From NCBI RefSeq assembly GCF_028128765.1, contig NZ_LBJG01000001.1, positions 316 through 50,842 of the forward strand: 50,527 nt of DNA, given 5' to 3'. The DNA is from Bradyrhizobium sp. CCBAU 51627. GTDB taxonomy: Bacteria; Pseudomonadota; Alphaproteobacteria; Rhizobiales; Xanthobacteraceae. Positions 35,501 through 43,299 of the stretch are shown here, piece by piece. The first letter of the stretch is position 1; the number at the start of each line of letters is the position of its first letter. The notes under the pieces were generated by a model. It was not told the DNA's origin and searched no databases. It saw only the letters and a program-made list of their open reading frames with translations. Position numbers and translations under genes: made by a program.

Positions 35501-36070
35501 TCACTCTGGTAAAGCCTCGGCAAAGTCCCGCATCGCAACAAACAGCTCATAGCCGGATTTGTGCCAGAACGATTCGAACGTGATGGTTTTCCGATCAAGG
35601 TCCGGAGTCAGAGAGATGCCGCGCCACGTGATGGGGAATTTCTCTGGTTTGTATCGCGAGAAATCGAACCGGAAATTGTGCGATACCGTGTTTCGGATGA
35701 CTCGCGCATATTCATACCAATCCGCGTCGCGAAGCTTTTTGACCATCGCACTTCCAGAGCCCGCGCGATCAAAATCCTCGCAGTAGTCGCTTAACAGCTC
35801 GAACGGGACGCGAATGAGGGCGTGAAGCTGGTTAAGCACAAAGTCGGTAGTGATCGAAAACCGCGACGAGTCTCGCTCAAGTAGCATTGCAAGATCGGAG
35901 TAAGACACCCACGTGTCGAGCACCTTCATCTGTAGTCCGCGCGCTTCTTCGACAGCGCTCGGCTTGTATTGCGCGCCGCCTTGGAGCCAATGGCTCGAGA
36001 TGATGGCCAGCCGATAAGATCGGTCTTGCCGTGCAAACTCGTCAAGAATTTCCGATTTCGTAAAGCGCAT
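35501..36070 (-). CDS. HEPN-like protein
   Basis: A 189-residue helical protein. Near residue 125 it carries ARVIRNTVSHNFRFDF, an Rx4H motif (R-NTVS-H) in a helix, as in HEPN ribonucleases. ATG 36070 is chosen; TTG 36085 is possible but neither has a good ribosome site. It follows a second HEPN-like gene at 36108, so the two form a pair. HEPN proteins are RNases in toxin-antitoxin and phage-defence systems; here family membership is inferred from the motif and helical pattern only. Confidence 0.6.
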   Translation of the reverse strand: MRFTKSEILDEFARQDRSYRLAIISSHWLQGGAQYKPSAVEEARGLQMKVLDTWVSYSDLAMLLERDSSRFSITTDFVLNQLHALIRVPFELLSDYCEDFDRAGSGSAMVKKLRDADWYEYARVIRNTVSHNFRFDFSRYKPEKFPITWRGISLTPDLDRKTITFESFWHKSGYELFVAMRDFAEALPE

Positions 36071-36107
36071 CACGACCACCGACAATCGATAGAAGAACAG
36101 GCGGGAC

Positions 36108-36877
36108 CTAAGGCTGCCGGTCGAGCTCTTCCAGGAGCGTCAATCTGTATTCGTCTATAGTGACATAGTCATTCAGCAATTGACTATGAAACTCCACCTG
36201 CGGCGATTGCTCGAATATCGAGTGCATCATTCCTGGCACGAACTGACATAGCGCCAATTGTTCTGCCTGCACTTTCTCGTATTCGTCAGGATCGCTTCGT
36301 GCCGGTTCCTCCCACTTGGCTTTTTCGAGTTCGTTGTATTTCTCGATATTCGGCTTCGGCACAACGTAGGGCGGAATATAGAGAGGGATACGGTGGGCCA
36401 AAGAGTCACGAAGTTCGATCAGATTTCCAAACCATTTCTGCTTCTCGTCGAGGAATGCTTGGAATTCCTTGGTCAAGCCTTTCCGGACTTTTTTCTTTCC
36501 AAGACCAACGTCCTTCTTTTCCAGGTCGCTACCATCGGAATTCTTGATTTCTTTCTCGTAAACCCAGATCCACGCGATGTTGTCGAGGCAACCGAAGGCA
36601 TTCATCGTGAAGGCCTGGATAGCGATTGCCGCATCAACCACGACGCCGCGCTCGGGAATCTTCTCCTGATCGGGAGGTAGCAGCTCAAAGACCCGATCGA
36701 TTGACCGGGCGTTTCTAAGCGGCGGCAGAATCCCTGCTGCGCATACTCGGCGCCCCGCTCGGTCTTGTAGGTGCGCAGGCACATCTTTTCGCGAAGCTCG
36801 TTGAAATGACGATTCACCTCAGCTTGGCCGGCAAGAAGCTCAGTGACACGCTCCGCGGAAAAATAGCTCGGCATCAT
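36108..36877 (-). pseudogene. HEPN-like protein gene with a frameshift
   Basis: The 5' part starts at ATG 36877 (AGGA upstream) and reads MMPSYFSAERVTELLAGQAE to about KTERGAEYAQQGFC. After a shift at roughly 36710-36735 (one base lost or two gained) the next frame continues with SIDRVFELLPPDQEKIPERG. The combined protein would be about 255 residues and contains LIELRDSLAHRIPLYIPPYV, an Rx4H motif (R-DSLA-H). The late part alone could begin at GTG 36782. Either a true decay or a sequence error; the protein shape otherwise looks conserved. It lies upstream of and in line with the other HEPN-like gene. Confidence 0.6.
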
Positions 36878-37223
36878 TCTGATCCTAAATTCAGCCCTCG
36901 TGCTGCAATCGCCAGCTAGGCTTGGCCGCGAACTTAGCGTCCTAGGTTCGCAACTCCACGTCAATCGTGCTGCGTCCGGCTGCGTGGAGCCCCGCGAATG
37001 GTCCTTGAAATTAAAGAGGAATCTTTAACAACCGGTCTGGTCGAAATCCGCAGCAAGAATTTGTAGATTTCGCTTATAGCCGTTCCGCAGGCCAACGTGC
37101 GACCTGCGACGAACCAAGAAAATCGTAAAAGAGCGTGAAGCGCTCAATCAAAGGCAAGTCGCTGTTGCTCATGCTATTGAACTAGCAAGTTCAGTCGGAA
37201 TATTTCGTTCAGGCGATATACTC
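36878..37223. other. Intergenic region downstream of the ubiquitin-like operon
   Basis: About 346 bases. It must hold the promoter of the HEPN-like pair. A hairpin TTAAAGA/TCTTTAA lies near 37012-37028 and TGAACT-AGCA-AGTTCA at 37178-37193, the latter 31 bases past the operon stop. No gene is evident. Confidence 0.45.
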
Positions 37224-37577
37224 TCAATACCAACGTACGAAGCCATTCGTTAAGCGAAAATGACATTCGCAATCCTTCTTACGCCAAATCGATGGTTCAA
37301 TTGTTACACAGCCGCCGTGCTCGGCCACGCGCCATAGCGGACGCGTGTCGGGTACGAGATTCATCTCGAGCACGATCCCGCAGCCGCCTGGGCACTTGAG
37401 CGCAGCGGACCACAAGTGATCGTTTTCACCTACGAGATAGACCTTCCCCGGCTCAAGCACGTCCGGCAAATCATCGACGCGGACGGCTGAGTAGGGAGCG
37501 CGCTGCCGGTAGAGTATCGGAAACCGGACACGCAGCTTCTGAAGCCGCTTGAAGAAGATTTGCTTGATTATATTCAC
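37224..37577 (-). CDS. DUF6527 protein, last gene of the ubiquitin-like operon
   Basis: A 117-residue protein starting at GTG 37577, overlapping the E1 stop by GTGA. It has LKCPGGCGIVLEMNL, a Trp-containing PLWRVAEHGGCVTIEPSIW and a final DCECHFRLTNGFVRWY. The Cys/His set could bind a metal. The layout matches DUF6527, a family that recurs at the end of multiubiquitin/E2/ThiF operons. Its biochemical role is not something I can state; a protease or regulator of the conjugation system is possible. Confidence 0.75.
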   Translation of the reverse strand: MNIIKQIFFKRLQKLRVRFPILYRQRAPYSAVRVDDLPDVLEPGKVYLVGENDHLWSAALKCPGGCGIVLEMNLVPDTRPLWRVAEHGGCVTIEPSIWRKKDCECHFRLTNGFVRWY

Positions 37578-38989
37578 GACGCACGCCCCTCTGAAAGCTC
37601 AACCTCATCGAGCAATGGAACGACGTCTCCGCGGCCAGCAAATTTGCTGAGAATGCGGCACGCCTGCCCTTCCGGCTCGGCGTATAAGGCGCCTTGTGTG
37701 AGGCTAACCGTCTGCACCGCATATTCATTATTTGGCTCGTCTCGATAGCCGTGAATACGGGCCAGGAGTTCGTTGACGCCGAGCGATGCGAGAAGCATGT
37801 TGACGCTGATGACTGCCGGGCGGCCAACGGGCATCGCAGCACCCGATATGTATTTTTCTTCCACCAGCTTCTTGTAAGCGTCCGGATTCCTCCGCCGCGT
37901 ACCTTCAGCGCGCACGCCTTCCATTGTCAACAAATGTCGGCTGAGAAGACTGGCGCCGTCGGGCTGCACATAGTGAACGCTTCCGCAAATCTGATCGACG
38001 CCGCCGCGTGAGTCAGCTTCAATACGCACTCCAAGATCGAAATATGGCAGGAGATAATACACCGCCAGCTTGTTCAGCACATATCGCCCTTCAACAGAGT
38101 CCACACAGCCGAAGACGATGTCACAATCGGCAACCGCCCGTACGCATGCCGGGGAAATGAGATTTTGCGACAGGGCCTCAACCTGCGTCCCAAGGCCCAT
38201 TTCGGCAATGGCGTGTGCAAGCACCTCGACCTTGGGTCTGGCAGAGGCAGCGTCCTTTGCCGTCGAGTGCAAGATGCGATTGAGGTTCTTTGCTTCAACA
38301 ACATCGGGATCGACGAGCACGAGGCGTCCAACACCAAGACGTGCCAGTTGCTCAATGACGGGGCTGCCGGTGCCTGAGCAACCGATCACGGCAACGCTCA
38401 AGCGCCGCATCATTGAAATGGTGCCTTCGCCAAAGGCTTGAGCGTGCCTCAGCACAAACTCTGGCAAGCTGGAGGATTTCGCAGCACCGCCAAAATCCTC
38501 GGGAAAATGAACCTTAATCTCGTCGCCGACCACAGTGATTCGCTCGAGCGGAACAAAATCGCCCTTCGGCGTGACGACGCGGCCGAACATGCGGCCGTCA
38601 TCGAGCATAACGACGCTGGCATGCGGCACATCGGCGTCAATCCAGCCATCGACCGAAGGAAATAGAGTCCGATCGGCAAAATCATCGGTTTCTGAAAATC
38701 GCGTATAGCCCCAATGCCCATGAAGCTTCACGACGCTGTAACTTAATCTGTTCGCCTCTTCGAGCAACGGCACCAAGACATCTGTCGGCCAGCTGACATG
38801 GTCCGCAGCACGCTCGGTACAGGCATCGTAGGGAATGAGGTGAATTTTTCGAACAAGCAGGCGGTGCCGTGCCCCTGACCGGCGGCTGCACAACGCAATA
38901 GCCACAGCCTCTTTTCCATCAGCCGGGAGAAGATGCGATTTGAGCGTGCTGTGCTGGCGGCCCGTCAAGGAAAGCGAAACATTTTGCAT
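37574..38989 (-). CDS. E1-like ThiF adenylyltransferase fused to an N-terminal JAB deubiquitinase domain
   Basis: A 471-residue protein starting at ATG 38989, two bases after the E2 stop. Residues ~1-160 form a JAB/MPN domain: Glu27, then KLHGHWGYTRFSETDD with His90, His92, Ser99 and Asp102, the metal-binding JAMM set (spacing one shorter than in Rpn11). Residues ~190-445 are the ThiF/E1 fold: ATP loop VIGCSGTGSPV, VDPD, NLNR, RPKV and CVDS. At the place where many E1 enzymes have Cys for thioester formation (YVQPDGASLLSRHL) there is none; C335 (DQICGSV) and C444 are other candidates. The protein should activate the Ubl by adenylation, and the JAB half could process or remove it. The fusion puts conjugation and deconjugation in one chain. 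Confidence 0.88.
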   Translation of the reverse strand: MQNVSLSLTGRQHSTLKSHLLPADGKEAVAIALCSRRSGARHRLLVRKIHLIPYDACTERAADHVSWPTDVLVPLLEEANRLSYSVVKLHGHWGYTRFSETDDFADRTLFPSVDGWIDADVPHASVVMLDDGRMFGRVVTPKGDFVPLERITVVGDEIKVHFPEDFGGAAKSSSLPEFVLRHAQAFGEGTISMMRRLSVAVIGCSGTGSPVIEQLARLGVGRLVLVDPDVVEAKNLNRILHSTAKDAASARPKVEVLAHAIAEMGLGTQVEALSQNLISPACVRAVADCDIVFGCVDSVEGRYVLNKLAVYYLLPYFDLGVRIEADSRGGVDQICGSVHYVQPDGASLLSRHLLTMEGVRAEGTRRRNPDAYKKLVEEKYISGAAMPVGRPAVISVNMLLASLGVNELLARIHGYRDEPNNEYAVQTVSLTQGALYAEPEGQACRILSKFAGRGDVVPLLDEVELSEGRAS

Positions 38990-38990
38990 G

Positions 38991-39392
38991 TCAGCGCCTC
39001 TCGAACTCGCGCGCAAGCCAGTCGTGCACAAGAATCAGATGGGTCTCAAGCGAATCCTCGCCGGGCAACCACGGGTTAGCTGCGGTCCGGTGCCGTGACC
39101 AGCGCTGCCATTGCTTACCATCGATGTGAACCATGGCGTCGGCACATGGGATCGGTTTTCCATCTGTGCGCTGCAGGATCGGATTAAAGTAGGCCATATC
39201 GAGCTGGGCGTTCGGATATCCCGGCTCGATCTTTATGGCTATTGAAGCTTCAGGGACGTTATAGCCAGTCGGAAGTTTGGCCTTGTGAATGAGCAACCAA
39301 AACTCGCCGCCATTTTTGACGGCCTCCCATTGCGATCCGGCTGCGTCAAGGTGCTCTCGATCCAACGCCGGAAGATCGAATTCACGGCGCAT
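38991..39392 (-). CDS. Prokaryotic E2-like conjugating protein (family E type)
   Basis: A 133-residue protein starting at ATG 39392, four bases after the Ubl stop. It resembles the Prok-E2_E family: YNVPEASIAIKIEPGYPNAQ, then LDMAYFNPILQRTDGKPIPC, and WQRWSRHRTAANPWLPGEDS. There is a single Cys, C83, placed just after the flap-like DGKPIP segment, where the catalytic Cys of UBC folds lies. It probably receives the activated Ubl from the E1 and passes it to targets. The upstream extension of the frame to 39578 is antisense-like and is ignored. Confidence 0.85.
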   Translation of the reverse strand: MRREFDLPALDREHLDAAGSQWEAVKNGGEFWLLIHKAKLPTGYNVPEASIAIKIEPGYPNAQLDMAYFNPILQRTDGKPIPCADAMVHIDGKQWQRWSRHRTAANPWLPGEDSLETHLILVHDWLAREFERR

Positions 39393-39396
39393 CGAT

Positions 39397-39738
39397 TCAG
39401 CCCTCGGTCTGATCGCGCGGCAGCGTCTTGAATTTCTCGACCTTGTGCCGATGCAGGTCAACGACCTGATCGAGCGCCACGATCTCAGAGCGGCCTCCGC
39501 TGAAGATTTCGCGCAGAATGTAGTGTTCAGGAGGCTCCTTCTTCGCGAGCACGAGAATCTCCCGGCCCGTAAGCTCATGCTTATGCACCGTGATCTTCTG
39601 TTTATCGACGCGGATCACATATCCTTTGGCGTGAGGTAGGTGTCGCCCCTCTTTCACAAAGATTTCGACTTCGACGATGTCATCTACCACCTCGACTTCG
39701 ATCGCCTCGACAATCGGCTCGTTGCTTGGCTCTTCCAT
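39397..39738 (-). CDS. Ubiquitin-like modifier (multiubiquitin-domain family), first gene of operon
   Basis: A 113-residue protein. An acidic, probably disordered head (1-30, EAIEVEVVDDIVEVEIFV) is followed by one beta-grasp domain (~38-104): GYVIRVDKQKITVHKHELTG, REILVLAKKEP, and VVDLHRHKVEKFKTLPRD, the pattern of multiubiquitin-domain proteins, here with a single unit. It ends in TEG, a free C-terminal glycine that could be adenylated without processing. AAGGAG lies seven bases before ATG 39738. It starts the operon Ubl-E2-E1/JAB-DUF6527. Confidence 0.85.
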   Translation of the reverse strand: MEEPSNEPIVEAIEVEVVDDIVEVEIFVKEGRHLPHAKGYVIRVDKQKITVHKHELTGREILVLAKKEPPEHYILREIFSGGRSEIVALDQVVDLHRHKVEKFKTLPRDQTEG

Positions 39739-39757
39739 AGCGAACTCCTTTGGCTTT

Positions 39758-39796
39758 GGTTGACAAATGTCTCATTTTGCACTACTTTTGTCAACC
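39758..39796. promoter_or_regulatory. Perfect inverted repeat with two opposing -35 boxes between the Ubl operon and XRE-ImmA gene
   Basis: GGTTGACAAA (39758-39767) and its exact reverse complement TTTGTCAACC (39787-39796) are separated by 19 bases in an 80-base divergent spacer. Each arm contains TTGACA, one reading right (39760-39765) and one reading left (39789-39794), so each promoter's -35 lies in an arm. A dimeric XRE protein bound here would switch off both directions at once. Confidence 0.8.
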
Positions 39797-39818
39797 ACAA
39801 ACTCAACTGGAGCTATAA

Positions 39819-40889
39819 ATGATCGGAGAACGTCTTGTAATTGCTAGAAAAAGTGCCGGGTTGTCACTTCGCGATTTAGAACAAGAAATTGGCAAAGCCG
39901 TCACGTTTCAGGCTATCCAAAAATACGAGGCGAACGAGGCCATGCCAAGCTCGTCCGTACTGCGAGGGTTGGCACGCGCTTTAGGTGTGACCGAACGGTA
40001 TCTCTTGAATCCCCGCCAGATCGATATCACGGGCGTTCAATTCCGGCCCGGCATCGACGGCAGCGCTAAGCAACTTGGCTCCCTCAAAGCTCAACTGCTT
40101 AGTGCAATCGAGAAATATATCGATGTCGAAGAACTTGTACCCGGTGCCGATATTAACTGGGTTCAGCCATCGGGATTTCCCTATCCCATCGTCAGGATGG
40201 AAGACGTCGAGCTCGCCGCCGCACGGCTGCGTGCGGCCTGGAATTTAGGAAGCCAGCCAATTTCCGATCTGCCTGAATTGCTGGAAGAGCGTGGAATCAA
40301 AGTGATTTCGCTTAAGCTTGATCCAAAAGTATCGGCAATACTTTGCACCGTTCAACGTGGGAATCATCCTCCCATGCCGCTTATCGCCGTCAATGTGGAT
40401 GCACAGGGGGAATACCAAAGGTTTGGTCTAGTTTGCGAGCTTGCCCATCTAGTCCTTGATTTTGAATCGATTCGGGAGGCGGAATCGGTATGTGAACGAT
40501 TCGCAAGGGCATTCTTGATGCTGCACGATGTTTTCATCTCGGCAATTGGAAAAGCGCGTAAATTGCTGCCGATGGGCGAGCTCTTTCGCTTGAAAGCGAT
40601 GTTTGGCGTCGCCGTCGTTCAAATTGTTCACAGGTGTGCGGACTTGGGCATTATCAACACCGAGGAGAAGCGCCGATTGTTCACGATTTTCGCTGATAAG
40701 GGCTGGACGAAATCGCCTTATCGTGAGCCATTTTCCAACCGTTGTCAGCGTCCTTCGCGCTTTGAAAGGCTTTGCCTGCGTGCCTTCGCGGAGGATCTGG
40801 TTTCGGAATCTCGTGTGGCTGAGCTATTGGGCGTATCGACGCGCGAGCTTGGCCGTTACTATGATGAAATGTTGGGGGGGCCTGCGTGA
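39819..40889 (+). CDS. XRE regulator fused to an ImmA/IrrE-like metallopeptidase domain
   Basis: A 356-residue protein with GGAG seven bases before ATG 39819. Residues 1-63 are an XRE helix-turn-helix (ARKSAGLSLRDLEQEIGKAV, TFQAIQKYEANEAMPSSSVL). Residues ~130-250 are the ImmA/IrrE peptidase fold: in place of HExxH it reads CELAH (C206, E207, H210), followed by AESVCERFARAFLML. Cys may replace the first zinc His, or the domain may have become a sensor. Residues ~255-345 add a helical part ending in a second HTH-like unit (SRVAELLGVSTRELGRYYDE). It overlaps the PIN gene by GTGA. It probably represses the divergent Ubl operon and itself. Confidence 0.85.
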   Translation: MIGERLVIARKSAGLSLRDLEQEIGKAVTFQAIQKYEANEAMPSSSVLRGLARALGVTERYLLNPRQIDITGVQFRPGIDGSAKQLGSLKAQLLSAIEKYIDVEELVPGADINWVQPSGFPYPIVRMEDVELAAARLRAAWNLGSQPISDLPELLEERGIKVISLKLDPKVSAILCTVQRGNHPPMPLIAVNVDAQGEYQRFGLVCELAHLVLDFESIREAESVCERFARAFLMLHDVFISAIGKARKLLPMGELFRLKAMFGVAVVQIVHRCADLGIINTEEKRRLFTIFADKGWTKSPYREPFSNRCQRPSRFERLCLRAFAEDLVSESRVAELLGVSTRELGRYYDEMLGGPA

Positions 40890-41416
40890 CCCCTATCGCC
40901 GTTCTTGACACATCGGTTGCGATCGATCTTCACCGGGGCGATCTTTTCGATGCGTTTTTCAAGCTTCCCACCAAATACATGGTGCCTGACATCATGTACG
41001 AGGACGAATTGGCAGCTTGGTTCGGTGAAACACTCTTGTCTCGCGGTTTGATCGTGCAGGAGCTTCAAGAGAGTGAAATCGACCAAGCTCGAGAGTTTAT
41101 GCGACGTTGCCCGAGCCTTTCGGTTCACGATGCCTATGCGCTGGCGCTTGCTGCCGACGGCGGTCACACCATGCTTGCGGGAGCGCGCGATATGCGGGAG
41201 CTTGGAATCGAGGTCGGTATCGAGGTTCGTGGTGTGCTGCATGTCTTCGATATGATCGAAGAAGCTCAACTTCTCTCACCCGCTAGTTTGCACACCTGCC
41301 TGACAATGGTTTGCCGGTCGCGGCGCGTGCGCCTCCCCCAAGAGGAGATCGATGCCCGTTACGCGAGATACTCGTCGGTAGCGTGGCCAAACCAGGTTAA
41401 TAGTGCGACAGGGTGA
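40886..41416 (+). CDS. PIN-domain nuclease, partner of XRE-ImmA
   Basis: A 176-residue protein starting at GTG 40886. It shows the acidic residues of PIN nucleases in order: VLDTSVAIDL, VPDIMYEDEL, LSVHDAYALALA and GARDMRELG. PIN toxins cut RNA and are usually held by a cognate antitoxin. The XRE-ImmA/PIN pairing is known as a mosaic toxin-antitoxin type. Coupled translation with the regulator supports this. The C-terminal ~40 residues are unusual and may be a tail. Confidence 0.8.
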   Translation: MTPIAVLDTSVAIDLHRGDLFDAFFKLPTKYMVPDIMYEDELAAWFGETLLSRGLIVQELQESEIDQAREFMRRCPSLSVHDAYALALAADGGHTMLAGARDMRELGIEVGIEVRGVLHVFDMIEEAQLLSPASLHTCLTMVCRSRRVRLPQEEIDARYARYSSVAWPNQVNSATG

Positions 41417-41594
41417 AACGACGACTTTCAGCAAATGTTGAAATAGCCATATCGAGTGAAATCGTCGCCCTCTGACACCCGGAGAATGCCTCCTGGTTTC
41501 CGCCCGTGGTCTGTGGCTGTCCGACGATCATGACGACGGCCACAATCATCAGCAGCAGCAGTGAATAACCGATGATCCTTTCGAGAACTTTCAC
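41397..41594 (-). CDS. Possible 65-residue membrane protein
   Basis: GTG 41594 with GGGGAC upstream opens a frame with one membrane helix (RIIGYSLLLLMIVAVVMIVG) and a short soluble tail. It overlaps the end of the PIN gene on the other strand by 20 bases. A real small membrane protein is plausible; no homology known to me. Confidence 0.4.
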   Translation of the reverse strand: MKVLERIIGYSLLLLMIVAVVMIVGQPQTTGGNQEAFSGCQRATISLDMAISTFAESRRFTLSHY

Positions 41595-41945
41595 CAGTTT
41601 CGTCCCCTACCAACCCCACCAAACCGTCCCGGCATATTTCGTCGCGACGTATTGCGAGCGCCTTGCGAACACGCAATCGATTTATTCGCACGCTTGAAGA
41701 GACGCAACATTCGTCGATCCGCAGCACGACGACCCTTTCTTACTAAAACTCTGGCAGCGTCGTTTCGCCCTTTCGACCAATAAACGCAGCCATTCGGCGC
41801 AAAAACGACTCGATCCGCGGCAATGCAGCCGGGATGTGCCAGCAAGCTTCACACAACGTGATTCGCCTACATGGCCTAGGCCGCGCTCAACGTTGGGCGC
41901 TAAGCGCTCGCGCCTGCCAGCCCTGCAAATAGGCACGCGCCCTCC
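41595..41945. other. Region without a supported gene
   Basis: About 350 bases downstream of the alpha/beta hydrolase gene (minus) and before the small membrane frame. A palindrome GGCCTAGGCC lies at 41873-41882. Several short frames exist with no ribosome sites or family features. Confidence 0.4.
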
Positions 41946-43289
41946 CTAGTAGGGATACATCCAATAAGTCGTATTTGAATCGTCGGGCATTGATCGCAAC
42001 GTCGGGGTCCGCTGCGGGGGTTTGAGATGCGTCGAAGAAGAAATGATCCGGCCTATGTCATCGAGAACCGCGCGGCTGGTTGAATATGTACTGTGATTTA
42101 GAGCAAACATTTCGCCCCCCACGGCAGATACATCGATCGTTTCGATCCCAGGGACCAGCGTCGGTCCGCTGTTGGTCACGAACCCCATTCGTGATTTGGA
42201 CTGCGCTTTCTTCATGGAAACCAGCAATGCCAAATCAGTCGAGGAGGCATATAGAGTGACCGCCCCCGCGGCCGCCTTGATTTGGTTCGCACGTTGCAGA
42301 TAAAGATCGCGATCCACGTCGGGGGCAGCAAAAATCAGCTCGGTGATGCCGAGCGTCGTCTGGCTCAGGGCAGCTTGTTGCAAGGCGCCCAGGACAACTT
42401 GGCTTCCGAGGCTATGCGCAACCACGATGATCCTTGAGACGTTTCCCTCCTTTTTGATCAGCTGGAGAAGGTCGAACAGGCCATCCGGCGCGAACAAAGC
42501 ACTCTCGCGATCGTAGTCATAGTCCTTCCATCCCCCTTTGGAGGGCCAGGAATACATCATGACGCGACCTTTGTAGTTCGCATCGAAAGCGATTTGCGCC
42601 GCCTTGAAAGCAGCATCCTGAAAGGCAACGTTATAGCCATGCACAAAGAGCATCAGGCTGTCGGCCGGATTAGCTATCGCGGCGGCAAACTCTTCCCGTG
42701 AAAGCCGGTTCAGCTTCTGAATTCGAAAGTGTTTTCCGTCCTGCTCCGCCTCTTTTGTTCCCCACCAGCTCGTTCCGGGGATCTCCACTTCGCCCATCTT
42801 GTGGACGATGGGAATGCTGACCGTCACATAGCCAAAAGTGTTGGAAGAGGCCCGAGCATAGGAGATCTGGCTTAATTCCAGACCAGGTCCGCCGGCCACC
42901 TCTCGGTTCGTAGCAAAGTAGACCGGCACCACGCCTTTGATCGCGGGCTTGTTGACCACTACCTCAGCTCCGGTGGTGCTCTTGTTGGGAGGCGCCTCCT
43001 CGCTCGCCTCACCGGTCGTCGGTCGCCAGGGCCGTGCGGCATGGTAGTGCCGGACATGGTGGTAATATCCAGGTCCGTAGCGGTAGCCGTATCTTTTCAA
43101 GAGGCCCCCATGTTTCTGGGGAGTTTTGTGGACGTGCGGCTTGAGTGGCTGTGAGAGCGGAGCCTGGTGGGCGCAACCGGTCGCGAGCCCGCAGAACAGG
43201 ACAGTGAAGACTGTCCGGAGCCGTCGGAAAAGCTGCCCGATCGGTTGCAGCCTGTTTAGCGCCTGAATCTGCGATGCAAGCCTGATCAT
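41946..43289 (-). CDS. DUF900 alpha/beta-hydrolase lipoprotein
   Basis: A 447-residue protein. The N-terminal hydrophobic stretch ends in a lipobox (TVLFCGLATGC), so it is a lipoprotein, followed by a His/Pro/Tyr-rich linker (KRYGYRYGPGYYHHVRHYHA). From ~115 the DUF900 fold begins: VPVYFATNREVAGGPG, MLFVHGYNVAFQDAAF, then the nucleophile elbow VVAHSLGSQVVLGAL, AAPDVDRD and a late His (FALNHSTYS). It should be an esterase/lipase-like enzyme on the periplasmic side. It starts 10 bases after the serine protease stop, in one operon with two proteases and a lipoprotein. Confidence 0.85.
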   Translation of the reverse strand: MIRLASQIQALNRLQPIGQLFRRLRTVFTVLFCGLATGCAHQAPLSQPLKPHVHKTPQKHGGLLKRYGYRYGPGYYHHVRHYHAARPWRPTTGEASEEAPPNKSTTGAEVVVNKPAIKGVVPVYFATNREVAGGPGLELSQISYARASSNTFGYVTVSIPIVHKMGEVEIPGTSWWGTKEAEQDGKHFRIQKLNRLSREEFAAAIANPADSLMLFVHGYNVAFQDAAFKAAQIAFDANYKGRVMMYSWPSKGGWKDYDYDRESALFAPDGLFDLLQLIKKEGNVSRIIVVAHSLGSQVVLGALQQAALSQTTLGITELIFAAPDVDRDLYLQRANQIKAAAGAVTLYASSTDLALLVSMKKAQSKSRMGFVTNSGPTLVPGIETIDVSAVGGEMFALNHSTYSTSRAVLDDIGRIISSSTHLKPPQRTPTLRSMPDDSNTTYWMYPY

Positions 43290-43299
43290 CTATAGAAAC

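Noticed and set aside
37178..37193. Inverted repeat TGAACT/AGTTCA as terminator of the Ubl operon
   Set aside because: The stem is AT-rich and short and no T-run follows on the minus strand; terminator function cannot be supported.
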